From the NCBI GenBank assembly GCA_009649675.1, contig WJPL01000002.1, positions 781,364 to 845,363 on the forward strand: 64,000 nt of DNA, in the 5' to 3' direction. Of the stretch, positions 45,765-54,174 are shown piece after piece. How positions within the stretch are numbered: position 1 is the stretch's first letter; each line of letters opens with the position of its first letter. The notes below the pieces were generated by a model. It did not search any database and was not told the origin of the DNA. It was given only the letters and a program-made list of their open reading frames with translations. This stretch comes from Alphaproteobacteria bacterium HT1-32 (GTDB taxonomy: Bacteria > Pseudomonadota > Alphaproteobacteria > Rhodospirillales > HT1-32). The position numbers and the translations under genes were made by a program.

Positions 45765-46286
45765 TTGCATGTTTCCCGACCCTTCTGGCTTTTCGTCGCT
45801 CTTGTGGCTGGTTCTGTATTAACCGGTTTTCAGACAGCGGCCTATAGCCAGTTGCCGGGACAACGGGTTATCGGAACAGCAGTGGTGATTGATGCGCGGA
45901 CCGTCGAGGTTGAAGGGCAGTTGCTGGTGCTCTGGAAAATCGAGGCACCTTCGCCGCAGCAGCAATGTCTGCGGCAGGGTGTGGTCTGGGAATGCGGGCA
46001 GATTGCCCGCGACAACATGCGCGATATCGTTCGGGGCGGGGAACTGAATTGCCTCGTCATGTCAGGTGACGGGGGTTCTGATATTCCTGTCGCGCGGTGC
46101 TATCTCGGTTATTCCGATATTGCGGCCGCCCTGATTGACCGGGGTTATGCGATTGCCATTGATGTCCGCTCGTCTCCGTACAAACAGAACCACCGGGAGG
46201 CGCGTGGCGCCAACCGGGGGATATTCAGCGGTCTGTTCACGGATCCCGCAAAATGGCGGGCGGGTGAGCGTCTGCCGGGACTGTAG
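45765..46286 (+). CDS. Exported SNase-like protein lacking catalytic residues
   Basis: TTG 45765 is the start, with GGAG about ten bases upstream, giving 173 residues with an N-terminal signal or anchor (about 5-25). The thermonuclease-fold pattern is visible: V-I-D-A-R-T-V-E-V-E-G, E-A-P near 60, W-E-C-G-Q-I-A-R and the C-terminal E-A-R-G-A-N-R-G-I-F-S-G. But the usual D-G-D-T is A-R-T, the R-L-x-G-I-D-A-P-E segment reads L-V-L-W-K-I-E-A-P-S, and the Y-G-R motif is absent. Metal and catalytic Arg/Glu positions therefore appear lost. Cysteines at about 68 and 76 may form a disulphide. It is probably a non-enzymatic periplasmic protein. Confidence 0.75.
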   Translation: MHVSRPFWLFVALVAGSVLTGFQTAAYSQLPGQRVIGTAVVIDARTVEVEGQLLVLWKIEAPSPQQQCLRQGVVWECGQIARDNMRDIVRGGELNCLVMSGDGGSDIPVARCYLGYSDIAAALIDRGYAIAIDVRSSPYKQNHREARGANRGIFSGLFTDPAKWRAGERLPGL

Positions 46287-46295
46287 GGTCCGGGT

Positions 46296-47477
46296 TCAGG
46301 CTTTCACCAGCAATTCACGGGGAACGGATGCAAGGCATTCAACACCCTGCTCGGTGATCAGGATGCTCTCGGTTGTTTCCATGCCCCAGTCATCCATCCA
46401 CAGACCGGTCATGAAATGGAAGGTCATGCCCGGTTGCAGAACCGTCACATCACCAAGCCGCAGGCTCATGGTGCGTTCGCCCCAGTCCGGCGGATAGCTG
46501 AGACCGATGGAATAACCGGTCCGGTTGTCTTTTGTAATTCCGTGTTTTTTCAGCACGTTGAAGAAGGCCCGGGCGACATCTTCGCAGGTGTTGCCTGGAC
46601 GGGCGACGTCCAGTCCGGCAATCATGCCTTCCTGAACGGCCTTGTCCGCGTCGAGATAATGCTGCGAGGGTTTGCCCAGAAAGACAGTACGGGATAGCGG
46701 CACGTGATAGCGCCGGTAGCAGCCGGCAATTTCGAAGAAGGTCCCTTCACCGGACTTCATCGGCAGGTCATCCCAGGTCAGGTGCGGGGCCGCAGCGTCC
46801 GAGCCGGACGGCAGCAGGGGGACGATGGCCGGGTAATCGCCGCCATGTCCGTCGGCACCACGAACGCCGGCGTCATAAATTTCTGCAACCAGATCACATT
46901 TCCGGATTCCCGGTTCGACCTTGTCGATGATCCGGGCATGCATAGCCTCAACGATCCGGGCAGCCCGGCGCATGTAGGTCAGTTCCTGTGCTGACTTGAC
47001 CGCCCGGCACCAGTTGGTCAGTCCTGTTGCATCATGAAACTGTGCATTCGGAAGATGCCGGGTCAGTGACTGATAGGCGGCAGCAGAGAAATAGTAATTA
47101 TCCATCTCGACGCCGATGCGACATTTGCCCCATCCACGGTCCTGTATGATCTGACTGAGCAGATCCATGGGATGCCGCTCGGTCGACTGAACATAATGAT
47201 CGGGGTAGGAGAGTATCTGCGCTTCATCCATATATACGGTTCGCACCGCCCCATTGACGTCCTGCAGACGGCCATACCAGACCGGGTCTTCATGCAGGTC
47301 CACCAGAACACATTGATGAACATAGAAGGACCAGCCGTCATATCCGGTAAGCCATGCCATGTTGGACGGGTCAGAGACGATCAGAAGATCGATTCCCTGC
47401 GCGGCCATTGCCGTCCTGACCTTGTTGATCCGATCCGCATACTCTGCGCGGCTGAAAGGAAGATCGATGTCAGGCAT
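46296..47477 (-). CDS. doeA: Ectoine hydrolase-type M24 family protein (DoeA/EutD-like)
   Basis: This 393-residue protein has a creatinase/prolidase fold: an N-terminal domain (about 1-150, opening F-S-R-A-E-Y-A-D-R-I) and a C-terminal pita-bread domain. The metal-ligand Asp pair of true aminopeptidases is missing in the segment E-I-A-G-C-Y-R-R-Y-H-V-P-L-S-R-T, as in the metal-independent creatinase/DoeA group. G-Y-S-I-G-L-S-Y-P-P-D-W is another subgroup hallmark. DoeA opens the ectoine ring to N-acetyl-diaminobutyrate. Its partner deacetylase (DoeB/EutE) is not in the window. It is the last gene of ehuA-eutB-eutC-eutD. Confidence 0.82.
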   Translation of the reverse strand: MPDIDLPFSRAEYADRINKVRTAMAAQGIDLLIVSDPSNMAWLTGYDGWSFYVHQCVLVDLHEDPVWYGRLQDVNGAVRTVYMDEAQILSYPDHYVQSTERHPMDLLSQIIQDRGWGKCRIGVEMDNYYFSAAAYQSLTRHLPNAQFHDATGLTNWCRAVKSAQELTYMRRAARIVEAMHARIIDKVEPGIRKCDLVAEIYDAGVRGADGHGGDYPAIVPLLPSGSDAAAPHLTWDDLPMKSGEGTFFEIAGCYRRYHVPLSRTVFLGKPSQHYLDADKAVQEGMIAGLDVARPGNTCEDVARAFFNVLKKHGITKDNRTGYSIGLSYPPDWGERTMSLRLGDVTVLQPGMTFHFMTGLWMDDWGMETTESILITEQGVECLASVPRELLVKA

Positions 47478-47492
47478 GGCAGTCTCCGGAGG

Positions 47493-48485
47493 TTAGTCGC
47501 TGTTGAAAAGATGTCCGAGCGTGAATGTGTTCGCGCGCTTCAGGGTGAAAGCGGCTATCGCCGTGTCCTGAATGCCGGTTCCGGTCAGATCGCAGACCGT
47601 GATATCCCCGGCAGAATGACGTCCCCGGGCATTGCCGGTGATGATTTGCCCAAGTTCTTCATAGGGATGGTTGTCCCCAACCACACCGGCGGCAACGGCT
47701 GATCGCAGTTCGCCCTGACGAAGGCACTGAGCATGACTGTCGCAGACATAGAGGCTGGCATCGGCAATGATCTGCGGCGCCAGTTCATTCTTGTAATCAG
47801 CATCGGACCCCATCGCCGTAATATGCTGACCAACCTTGATATCCCGGCTTTCAACCAGGGGAGTGGTGGCGGGGGTTGTGGTGACAACGATATCCGCAGT
47901 CATGACATCAGAAACGGAGGCAGCCACGGTGACAGGGATACCCAGATCATCGCTGCATTGTTTTGCACAGGCTTCGGCTTTTTCCGGGTCGCGGCCCCAT
48001 ATGATGGCTTCCCGGATCGGCCGGACCAGTGTCAGCGCCTGAAGCTGAAGTCGGGCCTGAACACCGCATCCGACAATACCAGCGGTTTTTGCATCTTCCC
48101 GTGCCAGCCACCTTGCCGCGACGGCACCGGCCGCGGCGGTACGTATATCGGTCAGATAACCGTTATCCAGAAGCAGGGCTTCAACCAGCCCGGTCGCGGC
48201 AGAGAAAACCACCATCAGGCCGTTGACGCTGGGCAGGCCGATCTTCGGATTATCAAAAAAGCCGGGACTCATCTTGACGGCAAAGGAGGGGACCCCCGGA
48301 ATATAAGCGGTTTTGACATCCACCTCGCCATTATGTTCCGGCACCTGAAAACTCATGATGGGCGGCATGGCAATATCACGGGTCGCAAGGGCACTGAACG
48401 CAGCCTCAACACAGTCGATAGCGGCGAGGTCGAGCGGGATCATTTGCCGAAGATCACTTTCCGTGAATATTCTGATTTCCGGCAT
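47493..48485 (-). CDS. eutC: Ornithine cyclodeaminase/mu-crystallin family protein (EutC-like)
   Basis: This 330-residue protein starts F-T-E-S-D-L-R-Q-M-I-P-L-D and has the family core K-M-S-P-G-F-F-D-N-P and the NAD-binding stretch A-G-I-V-G-C-G-V-Q-A-R at about 130-140. V-T-T-T-P-A-T-T-P-L and D-L-T-G-T-G-I-Q-D are further blocks. In rhizobial ectoine clusters EutC works with EutB, thought to handle hydroxyectoine. It lies 13 bases after eutB and 15 before the M24 gene. Confidence 0.85.
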   Translation of the reverse strand: MPEIRIFTESDLRQMIPLDLAAIDCVEAAFSALATRDIAMPPIMSFQVPEHNGEVDVKTAYIPGVPSFAVKMSPGFFDNPKIGLPSVNGLMVVFSAATGLVEALLLDNGYLTDIRTAAAGAVAARWLAREDAKTAGIVGCGVQARLQLQALTLVRPIREAIIWGRDPEKAEACAKQCSDDLGIPVTVAASVSDVMTADIVVTTTPATTPLVESRDIKVGQHITAMGSDADYKNELAPQIIADASLYVCDSHAQCLRQGELRSAVAAGVVGDNHPYEELGQIITGNARGRHSAGDITVCDLTGTGIQDTAIAAFTLKRANTFTLGHLFNSD

Positions 48486-48498
48486 CCGCTATACCCCG

Positions 48499-49497
48499 TC
48501 AGTTCGGACTGGCCGCGACATCGACGTCTTCACCGTCGATCAGGCGTTTGTGCAGCTTCATGTCGATATTACCGCCACTCAGCAGCGCGACGGTTTTGCC
48601 GCTGTTGCGGACTTTCCCGGCGAGCAGGGCTGCGATGCCGACCGATCCTGAACCTTCGATGATCTGACGTTCCTGCCAGTAAGCGTGCCGGATAGCCGCA
48701 GCAATTTCCTGTTCCGACACGGTGACGAAGTCGTCCACCAGATCGCGTACCATCGGAAAAGTATAGCGGTTGTCGAGGCCAATACCGCCACCCAGCGAAT
48801 CTGCAAGGGTTGGCAGTTCTTCAACCGGAACCGGCTTGCCGGCACGCTGGCTTTCGATCATGGCAGCACCGCGCTCCATCGATACGCCGACGACACGGAT
48901 GGCGGGGTCTGCTGCTTTCAGCATCAGGGCTATGCCGGAAATCAGCCCGCCACCCGACAGCTGAATCAGAACCGTGTCTGTTGCAGGCAGGGCTTCGAGG
49001 ATTTCCAGGCCCAGGGTGCCCTGACCGGCAATGATGTCGGCATGATCAAAGGGGGGCAGCATGACCATGCCATCTTCTGCAACAAGCCGGTCAACCTCTG
49101 TCTGGGCGTCGTCCTGCGAACGACCGATAATCCGGACCTCAGCGCCCTCAGCCCTGATGCCCTCGACCTTGTTCGATGGTACCAGTTCGGACATGCAGAT
49201 GATGCAGCGCACCCCGGCCTGCCGGGCGGCATAGGCAAGCCCGCGCCCGTGGTTGCCGGTCGATGCCCCGACGACGCCTTTTGCTTTCTGTTCATCGCTC
49301 AGACACAGAATGGCATTCGTTGCGCCCCGCAGTTTGAAACTGCCTGTCAGCTGATGATGTTCCAGCTTGAGATAAACATCGCTGCCTGATGCATCACTCA
49401 GAGACGGGGAAGGGGCCAGTGGTGTGGTTCGTATCCGGGACCGTATCCGTTCATGCGCCTGATAGACCTGGCGCGGATGCATCGGCAATTGCTTCAT
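48499..49497 (-). CDS. eutB: Threonine dehydratase-like PLP enzyme (EutB-like)
   Basis: This 332-residue fold-type II PLP enzyme has the PLP lysine in S-F-K-L-R-G-A-T-N-A (about 52), A-S-T-G-N-H-G-R-G for phosphate and substrate binding, and S-G-G-G-L-I-S-G. The C-terminal block G-S-G-S-V-G-I-A-A-L fits the serine/threonine dehydratase family without an ACT domain. With EutC next door and ehu transport genes around it, the ectoine/hydroxyectoine assignment is likely. A general hydroxy-amino-acid dehydratase is the alternative. It overlaps ehuA by 4 bases. Confidence 0.85.
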   Translation of the reverse strand: MKQLPMHPRQVYQAHERIRSRIRTTPLAPSPSLSDASGSDVYLKLEHHQLTGSFKLRGATNAILCLSDEQKAKGVVGASTGNHGRGLAYAARQAGVRCIICMSELVPSNKVEGIRAEGAEVRIIGRSQDDAQTEVDRLVAEDGMVMLPPFDHADIIAGQGTLGLEILEALPATDTVLIQLSGGGLISGIALMLKAADPAIRVVGVSMERGAAMIESQRAGKPVPVEELPTLADSLGGGIGLDNRYTFPMVRDLVDDFVTVSEQEIAAAIRHAYWQERQIIEGSGSVGIAALLAGKVRNSGKTVALLSGGNIDMKLHKRLIDGEDVDVAASPN

Positions 49498-50312
49498 ACG
49501 GCTTCCTTCACGGCACTGAGGAATTGTTGCGTCCGCTCCTGTTGCGGATTTCCGAAGACTTCATCCGGTGTACCCTGTTCTTCAATCCTGCCGCCATAAA
49601 AAAAGCAGACCCGGTCAGAGATATCCCGGGCAAAGCCCATCTGATGCGTGACCATCAGCATGGTCAGGTTGAGTTCGTTGACCAGTTTACGAATGACGGT
49701 GGTCACTTCGCCAATGACTTCAGGGTCAAGGGCTGAGGTGACTTCATCAAACAGCATGACCTTCGGACGCATCGCGAGTGCTCGCGCAATGGCGACGCGC
49801 TGCTGCTGGCCTCCGGACAGACGGGAGGGGTGTTCATCCCGCTTGTCGGCAACGCCAACCATATCGAGCAGGTCTTCTGCCCGCTCCCGGGCTTCCTGTT
49901 TGGTCATGCCAAGGGAATAGACCGGGCCTTCCATGCAATTTTCCAGAGCGGTCATATGGGGGAACAGGTTGAAGTGCTGAAAACACATGCCGATGTTTTG
50001 CCGCATCTGACGAAGATACCGGGCATCAGAAGGTACGAGCACCCCATTCCTTTCCATATGCGTCAGTGGTTTGCCATCGACGTAAATGACGCCGTCATCA
50101 ATGGTTTCCAGTGTCATGAGGACACGCAGTACAGTGGTCTTGCCTGAGCCGGAGGGGCCGATGATGCTAACCATTTCACCTTCCGAGACGTCCAGATTCA
50201 ACTGGTCGAGAACCGTCAGGTCACCGTAGCGTTTGGTGACATTGGCGAACCGTACGACTGGTTCGTCTGAACCGTTCAGGCTCAAGGGCGGCGTCGGGCT
50301 GTCATCGGGCAT
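49494..50312 (-). CDS. ehuA: Ectoine/hydroxyectoine-type ABC importer ATP-binding protein
   Basis: ATG 50312 is selected because GGAG lies 8 bases upstream; an in-frame ATG at 50366 would reach into the divergent promoter. The 272-residue polar amino acid ATPase has Walker A G-P-S-G-S-G-K-T-T, signature L-S-G-G-Q-Q-Q-R and F-D-E-V-T-S-A-L-D-P. It is encoded apart from its partners ehuBCD, on the other strand, and shares a transcript with eutBCD. This ties uptake and breakdown together. Confidence 0.88.
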   Translation of the reverse strand: MPDDSPTPPLSLNGSDEPVVRFANVTKRYGDLTVLDQLNLDVSEGEMVSIIGPSGSGKTTVLRVLMTLETIDDGVIYVDGKPLTHMERNGVLVPSDARYLRQMRQNIGMCFQHFNLFPHMTALENCMEGPVYSLGMTKQEARERAEDLLDMVGVADKRDEHPSRLSGGQQQRVAIARALAMRPKVMLFDEVTSALDPEVIGEVTTVIRKLVNELNLTMLMVTHQMGFARDISDRVCFFYGGRIEEQGTPDEVFGNPQQERTQQFLSAVKEAV

Positions 50313-50353
50313 GGCGGCGTCTCCATCATTGGCGTCCTCACATACTATGATCA

Positions 50354-50373
50354 TATAGAGGTACACATCTATA
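50354..50373. promoter_or_regulatory. Inverted repeat in the divergent ehu/eut promoter region
   Basis: TATAGA and TCTATA are separated by GGTACACA, an AT-rich inverted repeat between the divergent ehuA and ehuB starts. A nearby ATGATCAT palindrome (50347-50354) adds symmetry. It could be the operator of the GntR regulator at the end of the ehuBCD row. Confidence 0.35.
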
Positions 50374-50531
50374 GGAAAATATACCGATAATTGTTTTGAA
50401 TACGCCGGTTATGATCGTTTCTGATTTCATGTTGTATCCAACTTGGCATCTGATTATCCTTCTCTCACAGGGTGGCGGCAGATCACCCGGATCGAATTCC
50501 AGGTGGGTTTCATTTGAACAGGAGATGAAAA

Positions 50532-51416
50532 ATGAGCGTTATCAGATCATTCAAAGGGGCAATGGTTCTCGCTGCCTCCATGATACTTACGGGTACAGCC
50601 CTTGCGTCAGACAATCCGTTGCTGGAGAAGTACCGGACAGAAGGGGCGAAAGTGGCGATCGCCGGCTATGCGCCCTATGGCTACAAGCAGGCAGACGGAA
50701 GTTTCACCGGTGAACAGGTGGAAATCGTCAAGCATGTGCTTGGTCAGATGGGTGTTTCAAAACTGGAATTCATCGCAATGGATTTCGGTGCGATCATTCC
50801 GTCACTGGTTGCCGGACGGGCAGATTTGGGGGCAGCCGGCATTTATGTGCGTCCGAAGCGGTGTGAGCAGGTTCTGTTTGCGGAACCGACCTGGGGGCAG
50901 GGTGCAGCCTATCTGGTAAAGAAGGGTAACCCGAAGGGCCTGCATACCTTCACGGACATCGCCAAAACGGATGGTGTCAAACTTGCCGTGCTGGCAGGTG
51001 GTACTGAGGAGACACTGGCGAAGAAAGACGGCGTGCCGGAAGACAAACTGCTCAAGGTTGGCGACAAGGCCGCCGGCATTTCAGCAGTGATGTCCGGGCG
51101 CGCTGATGGTTTCGCGCTGTCTGCGTTTGCCATCAACGACATTGTTCGTACCGCCGGAGATCTTATCGGCATGGAAAGTTCCGGATCTATCACTGAAATT
51201 GCAGGGGAGAACTATCAGGGCCATGGCTCGATTGCTTTCCCGAAAGGGACGGGCGATGAACTGAAGGCTAATATGGCGTTTCGTGATGCCTTTCAGGCAA
51301 CCCTGGCCAAGTATGTAGCCAGCGGTGATTACGCCAAGATGGCGTCGGCCTGGGGGTTCGGGCCGAAGGATGCGCCAACGAAGTCCATGAAAGAACTCTG
51401 CGGTTCCGGCCTCTGA
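50532..51416 (+). CDS. ehuB: Ectoine/hydroxyectoine-type periplasmic binding protein
   Basis: This 294-residue protein has a signal peptide ending at A-L-A-S (about residue 25) and an AGGAG ribosome site. The family 3 solute-binding fold is recognisable: A-I-A-G-Y-A-P-Y-G-Y-K near the start, D-F-G-A-I-I-P-S-L-V-A-G-R-A-D, and the EhuB-like block P-K-R-C-E-Q-V-L-F-A-E-P-T with V-K-K-G-N-P-K-G-L-H. I recall the same block in the ectoine-binding EhuB of Sinorhizobium. Binding of ectoines is probable but a related amino acid ligand is possible. Confidence 0.85.
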   Translation: MSVIRSFKGAMVLAASMILTGTALASDNPLLEKYRTEGAKVAIAGYAPYGYKQADGSFTGEQVEIVKHVLGQMGVSKLEFIAMDFGAIIPSLVAGRADLGAAGIYVRPKRCEQVLFAEPTWGQGAAYLVKKGNPKGLHTFTDIAKTDGVKLAVLAGGTEETLAKKDGVPEDKLLKVGDKAAGISAVMSGRADGFALSAFAINDIVRTAGDLIGMESSGSITEIAGENYQGHGSIAFPKGTGDELKANMAFRDAFQATLAKYVASGDYAKMASAWGFGPKDAPTKSMKELCGSGL

Positions 51417-51437
51417 GTTTTCGTTGATTCCCCGTTA

Positions 51438-51471
51438 CGGACCCGCGCCAGACGACTTCGGTGCGGGTCCG
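51438..51471 (+). terminator. Stem-loop between ehuB and ehuC
   Basis: CGGACCCGCGCC pairs with GGTGCGGGTCCG (twelve pairs, one G-U) around a ten-base loop. No T-run follows, so it more likely protects the ehuB mRNA 3' end or partly attenuates transcription, giving more binding protein than permease. Confidence 0.75.
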
Positions 51472-51497
51472 CCAGCTTTCAACGCCGGAGGTGACCC

Positions 51498-52226
51498 ATG
51501 TCGATCCGTGCGCTGCTGATTACACTGTGCATTACGGTCGTTACCGGCCTCGCATATTTTCAGCATTCGCCTTTCGCTGACAGTGCCGATGTTTTTCTTC
51601 AGGCGGCGGGCGTTACCGTGGAACTGATTCTTGCGTCGATGATTCTGACAGTCATCATCGCTTTCTCTGCAGGTATCGGCAGGTTATCGACTGTCCGGCT
51701 GATACGCTGGCTTTCAATTGGTTATGTTGAGATTTTCCGGGGGACTTCTGCACTCGTTCAGCTGTTCTGGCTGTTTTATGTTCTGCCCCTGTTCGGCCCC
51801 CGGGTTGATCCTTTTACAGCCGGTGTGCTGGGGGTGTCGCTGAACGTCGGGGCCTATGCTGCGATTGTCGTTGAGTCCTCTATCCGGGCTGTGCCGAAAG
51901 CCCAGCATGAAGCGGCGACGGCCCTGAATATGAGCGAATTCAACCGGATGAGACGGATCATATTGCCTCAGGCAATCCGGATTATGATTCCGCCCTTTGG
52001 CAATATCGCAATTCAGCTGTTCAAACTTACAGCACTTGTGTCCTTTATCGGCATTTCCGATCTGACCTATACCGCCTATCAGCTGAACCAGACGACCTAC
52101 CGGACCGTCGAGGTGTTCACGATTATCCTCTTTATCTATTTTGCCATCGGTCTGTGCATCACCATCGGCATGAAAGTGCTGGAAAAGCATTTCTCGCGCG
52201 GCATTCGTCTGGGAGGTGCAGGATGA
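51498..52226 (+). CDS. ehuC: Ectoine/hydroxyectoine-type ABC importer permease
   Basis: This 242-residue inner-membrane protein has about five spans. The EAA coupling loop is E-A-A-T-A-L-N-M-S-E-F-N-R-M-R-R followed by I-L-P-Q-A-I-R-I-M-I-P-P, the form used in the His/Glu/Gln/Arg importer family. It has GGAGG eight bases before the ATG and overlaps ehuD through ATGA. It forms a heterodimeric channel with EhuD. Confidence 0.9.
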   Translation: MSIRALLITLCITVVTGLAYFQHSPFADSADVFLQAAGVTVELILASMILTVIIAFSAGIGRLSTVRLIRWLSIGYVEIFRGTSALVQLFWLFYVLPLFGPRVDPFTAGVLGVSLNVGAYAAIVVESSIRAVPKAQHEAATALNMSEFNRMRRIILPQAIRIMIPPFGNIAIQLFKLTALVSFIGISDLTYTAYQLNQTTYRTVEVFTIILFIYFAIGLCITIGMKVLEKHFSRGIRLGGAG

Positions 52227-52891
52227 TCTGGGACTGGGCTTATGCATTTGAAATTTTGCCGCAGATGGCAGCTGCCTCACTTGTGACCCTACAGGTTACC
52301 GTGTTTGGTTTTGCCCTTGCTGCCGTACTGGGGCTGATCTGGGCAGTGGTCAGTCTGCTTGAAATCCCGGTGGTCAGTTTCATGGTCAGGCTGCTCATCG
52401 AATTCATCCGGACAACGCCACTGCTGATTCAGCTCTTTGCGATGTACTATTTTCTGCCTCTGGTCGGAATATTCCTTCCGGCCATGCTGTGCGGTGTGCT
52501 GGCCCTCGGAATTCACTACTCTGCCTATTGCGCCGAGGTTTATCGCTCCGGCTTTTCCCAGGTTGACCGGGGGCAGTGGGAGGCGGCAAAGGTCATCAAT
52601 CTTTCGACCGGTCTGACACTGAAACGCATTATCCTTCCGCAGGCCATTCCGCCGATCATTCTTCCGCTCGGAAATTATTTTGTGACGATGTTCAAGGAAA
52701 CGCCGGTTCTGCTGGCCATTACCGTCATTGAACTGGTCGCTACCGCCCGTATTATCGGGAACGACACATTCCGGTATACTGAGCCAATTACCCTTGCCGG
52801 AGTTTTCTTTCTCATTCTCTCACTGATCGCAGCAAAGCTGACCAGAATGGCAAGCAAGCGGGCGGCATTGCCCGGTTCCCAGGTTTATTGA
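52223..52891 (+). CDS. ehuD: Ectoine/hydroxyectoine-type ABC importer permease
   Basis: ATG 52223 overlaps the ehuC stop, with GGGAGG upstream; a longer in-frame start lies inside ehuC. The 222-residue permease has about five spans and the EAA loop E-A-A-K-V-I-N-L-S-T-G-L-T-L-K-R followed by I-I-L-P-Q-A-I. It is the partner of EhuC. The GntR regulator follows after 7 bases in the same operon. Confidence 0.9.
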   Translation: MIWDWAYAFEILPQMAAASLVTLQVTVFGFALAAVLGLIWAVVSLLEIPVVSFMVRLLIEFIRTTPLLIQLFAMYYFLPLVGIFLPAMLCGVLALGIHYSAYCAEVYRSGFSQVDRGQWEAAKVINLSTGLTLKRIILPQAIPPIILPLGNYFVTMFKETPVLLAITVIELVATARIIGNDTFRYTEPITLAGVFFLILSLIAAKLTRMASKRAALPGSQVY

Positions 52892-52898
52892 GGCCATT

Positions 52899-53579
52899 GT
52901 GATTTATCCGTCATCAAATACCCTGACCAGCCCGAGAACGGCACCACAACAGCGGATAACGGCAATCTATCAGGATATCCGGTATCGCATCTGCACCAAC
53001 CGCTGCCCTCCGGGAACGTTGCTGAGTGAAGAGGAACTGGCGAAGGAATATTCTGTCAGCCGGTCACCGATCCGGCGTGTCTGTTCCATGCTGGAGCATG
53101 AGGGACTGGTAGAGATCAAACATGGCATCGGGACACTTGTCACCCGGATCGAACCTGAGCAACTGGCCGATGTTTATGCTGTCAGGAAAGTCCTGGCTGA
53201 ATCAATGGGGCCCTTTATCAAACTGCCGTTTGCGCCCGATGCCGCAGACTTTTTCCGTGAATGTGCAGAGAGCTTTCTGACGCTGAAAGAGGGCGATACG
53301 ATCGGATTTGCTGAGATCAATATCCGTTATTATACGGGCCTGACGGGCCTTGGCAGCAACGCGACATTACGGGAAATGCAGCGAAGCCTGTTCTTTCAGA
53401 CGTCGAGAATGTGGTTATTGCTGCTACCGGCAATGAACTGGACCGAAACCATGACGGCGGTTCACGATGAATTGCTGGAAATTATCCGGCGAATTGAAAT
53501 AGGCGACCCGGTAGGCCTCGCCTATGTGGTTCGGAACCATATCTTCGAAAGTCAGCAGCGAATGCTTCAGGCCAGATAA
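52899..53579 (+). CDS. GntR-family transcriptional regulator (FadR/FCD type)
   Basis: GTG 52899 starts a 226-residue regulator. The winged helix (about 20-90) reads L-L-S-E-E-E-L-A-K-E-Y-S-V-S-R-S-P-I-R-R, with the G-L-V-E-I-K-H-G-I-G wing. An all-helical ligand domain of FCD type follows (about 95-220). Known ectoine clusters are mostly controlled by the MocR-type EnuR, so this regulator differs. Its place at the end of ehuBCD suggests it controls the divergent promoter at 50.3-50.5 kb. Confidence 0.88.
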   Translation: MIYPSSNTLTSPRTAPQQRITAIYQDIRYRICTNRCPPGTLLSEEELAKEYSVSRSPIRRVCSMLEHEGLVEIKHGIGTLVTRIEPEQLADVYAVRKVLAESMGPFIKLPFAPDAADFFRECAESFLTLKEGDTIGFAEINIRYYTGLTGLGSNATLREMQRSLFFQTSRMWLLLLPAMNWTETMTAVHDELLEIIRRIEIGDPVGLAYVVRNHIFESQQRMLQAR

Positions 53580-53597
53580 AATGGTATGGCAGAAAGC

Positions 53598-54041
53598 TTA
53601 AAGACGGGGCTCAAATGTATCGGTTCGCTGGTTGGTTCGTATCAGCCGGTTCACCAGTACAATACCGAATGAGTGATAGAGACGTGCGGCGAATCCGTCA
53701 TCTTCCGCCACGAGCTTTTTGACCTTGTCCGTCGGGAAACTAATCGTCTGGATGTCCGTCAGTGCGATCAGTGTGGCAGAAGCCTGTATGGGGGAAATGA
53801 AGGACATTTCGCCAAACACATCGCCTTCTTCAAGCGGATTGATGAACTGTGCCCAGACACCACCACTCAGACTGCGTTCTATCCCGACATGTCCTTCTTG
53901 AAGTACGAAGAAATGGTCGAGTTGCTGCCCTTCTTCCACGATCTGGTCGCCAAGCATGAATTCGGCCTGTTCGGAGACAGCCATAAGCTTCTCCAGGTCG
54001 CTTTCGTTCAGTTTCGGAAAACACCGCGACCAGTCCATCAA
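53598..54041 (-). CDS. Cyclic nucleotide-binding-domain protein (stand-alone)
   Basis: This 147-residue protein is almost entirely a cNMP-binding beta-barrel: F-M-L-G-D-Q-I-V-E-E-G and V-L-Q-E-G-H-V, with the phosphate-binding cassette G-D-V-F-G-E-M-S-F followed by P-I-Q-A-S-A-T-L. The cassette arginine that contacts the cyclic phosphate in CRP is not evident (Gln-Ala-Ser instead), so cAMP binding is uncertain. There is no DNA-binding domain, so it would act through protein contacts or as a ligand buffer. The CHASE2 adenylate cyclase at 4.8-7.0 kb makes a conceivable link. Confidence 0.85.
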   Translation of the reverse strand: MMDWSRCFPKLNESDLEKLMAVSEQAEFMLGDQIVEEGQQLDHFFVLQEGHVGIERSLSGGVWAQFINPLEEGDVFGEMSFISPIQASATLIALTDIQTISFPTDKVKKLVAEDDGFAARLYHSFGIVLVNRLIRTNQRTDTFEPRL

Positions 54042-54174
54042 GCCCTCTTTTTCTGTCTGTCCGGATAGTAGGTAGGGTCTGTTCTAACGTCAATCCTTGC
54101 AGACCGCTGGCGAACCGCGACCCGGATCGTTTAAAGTCAGCGAAACTGTGAGACCAGAACAGGAGATTGAGTGA

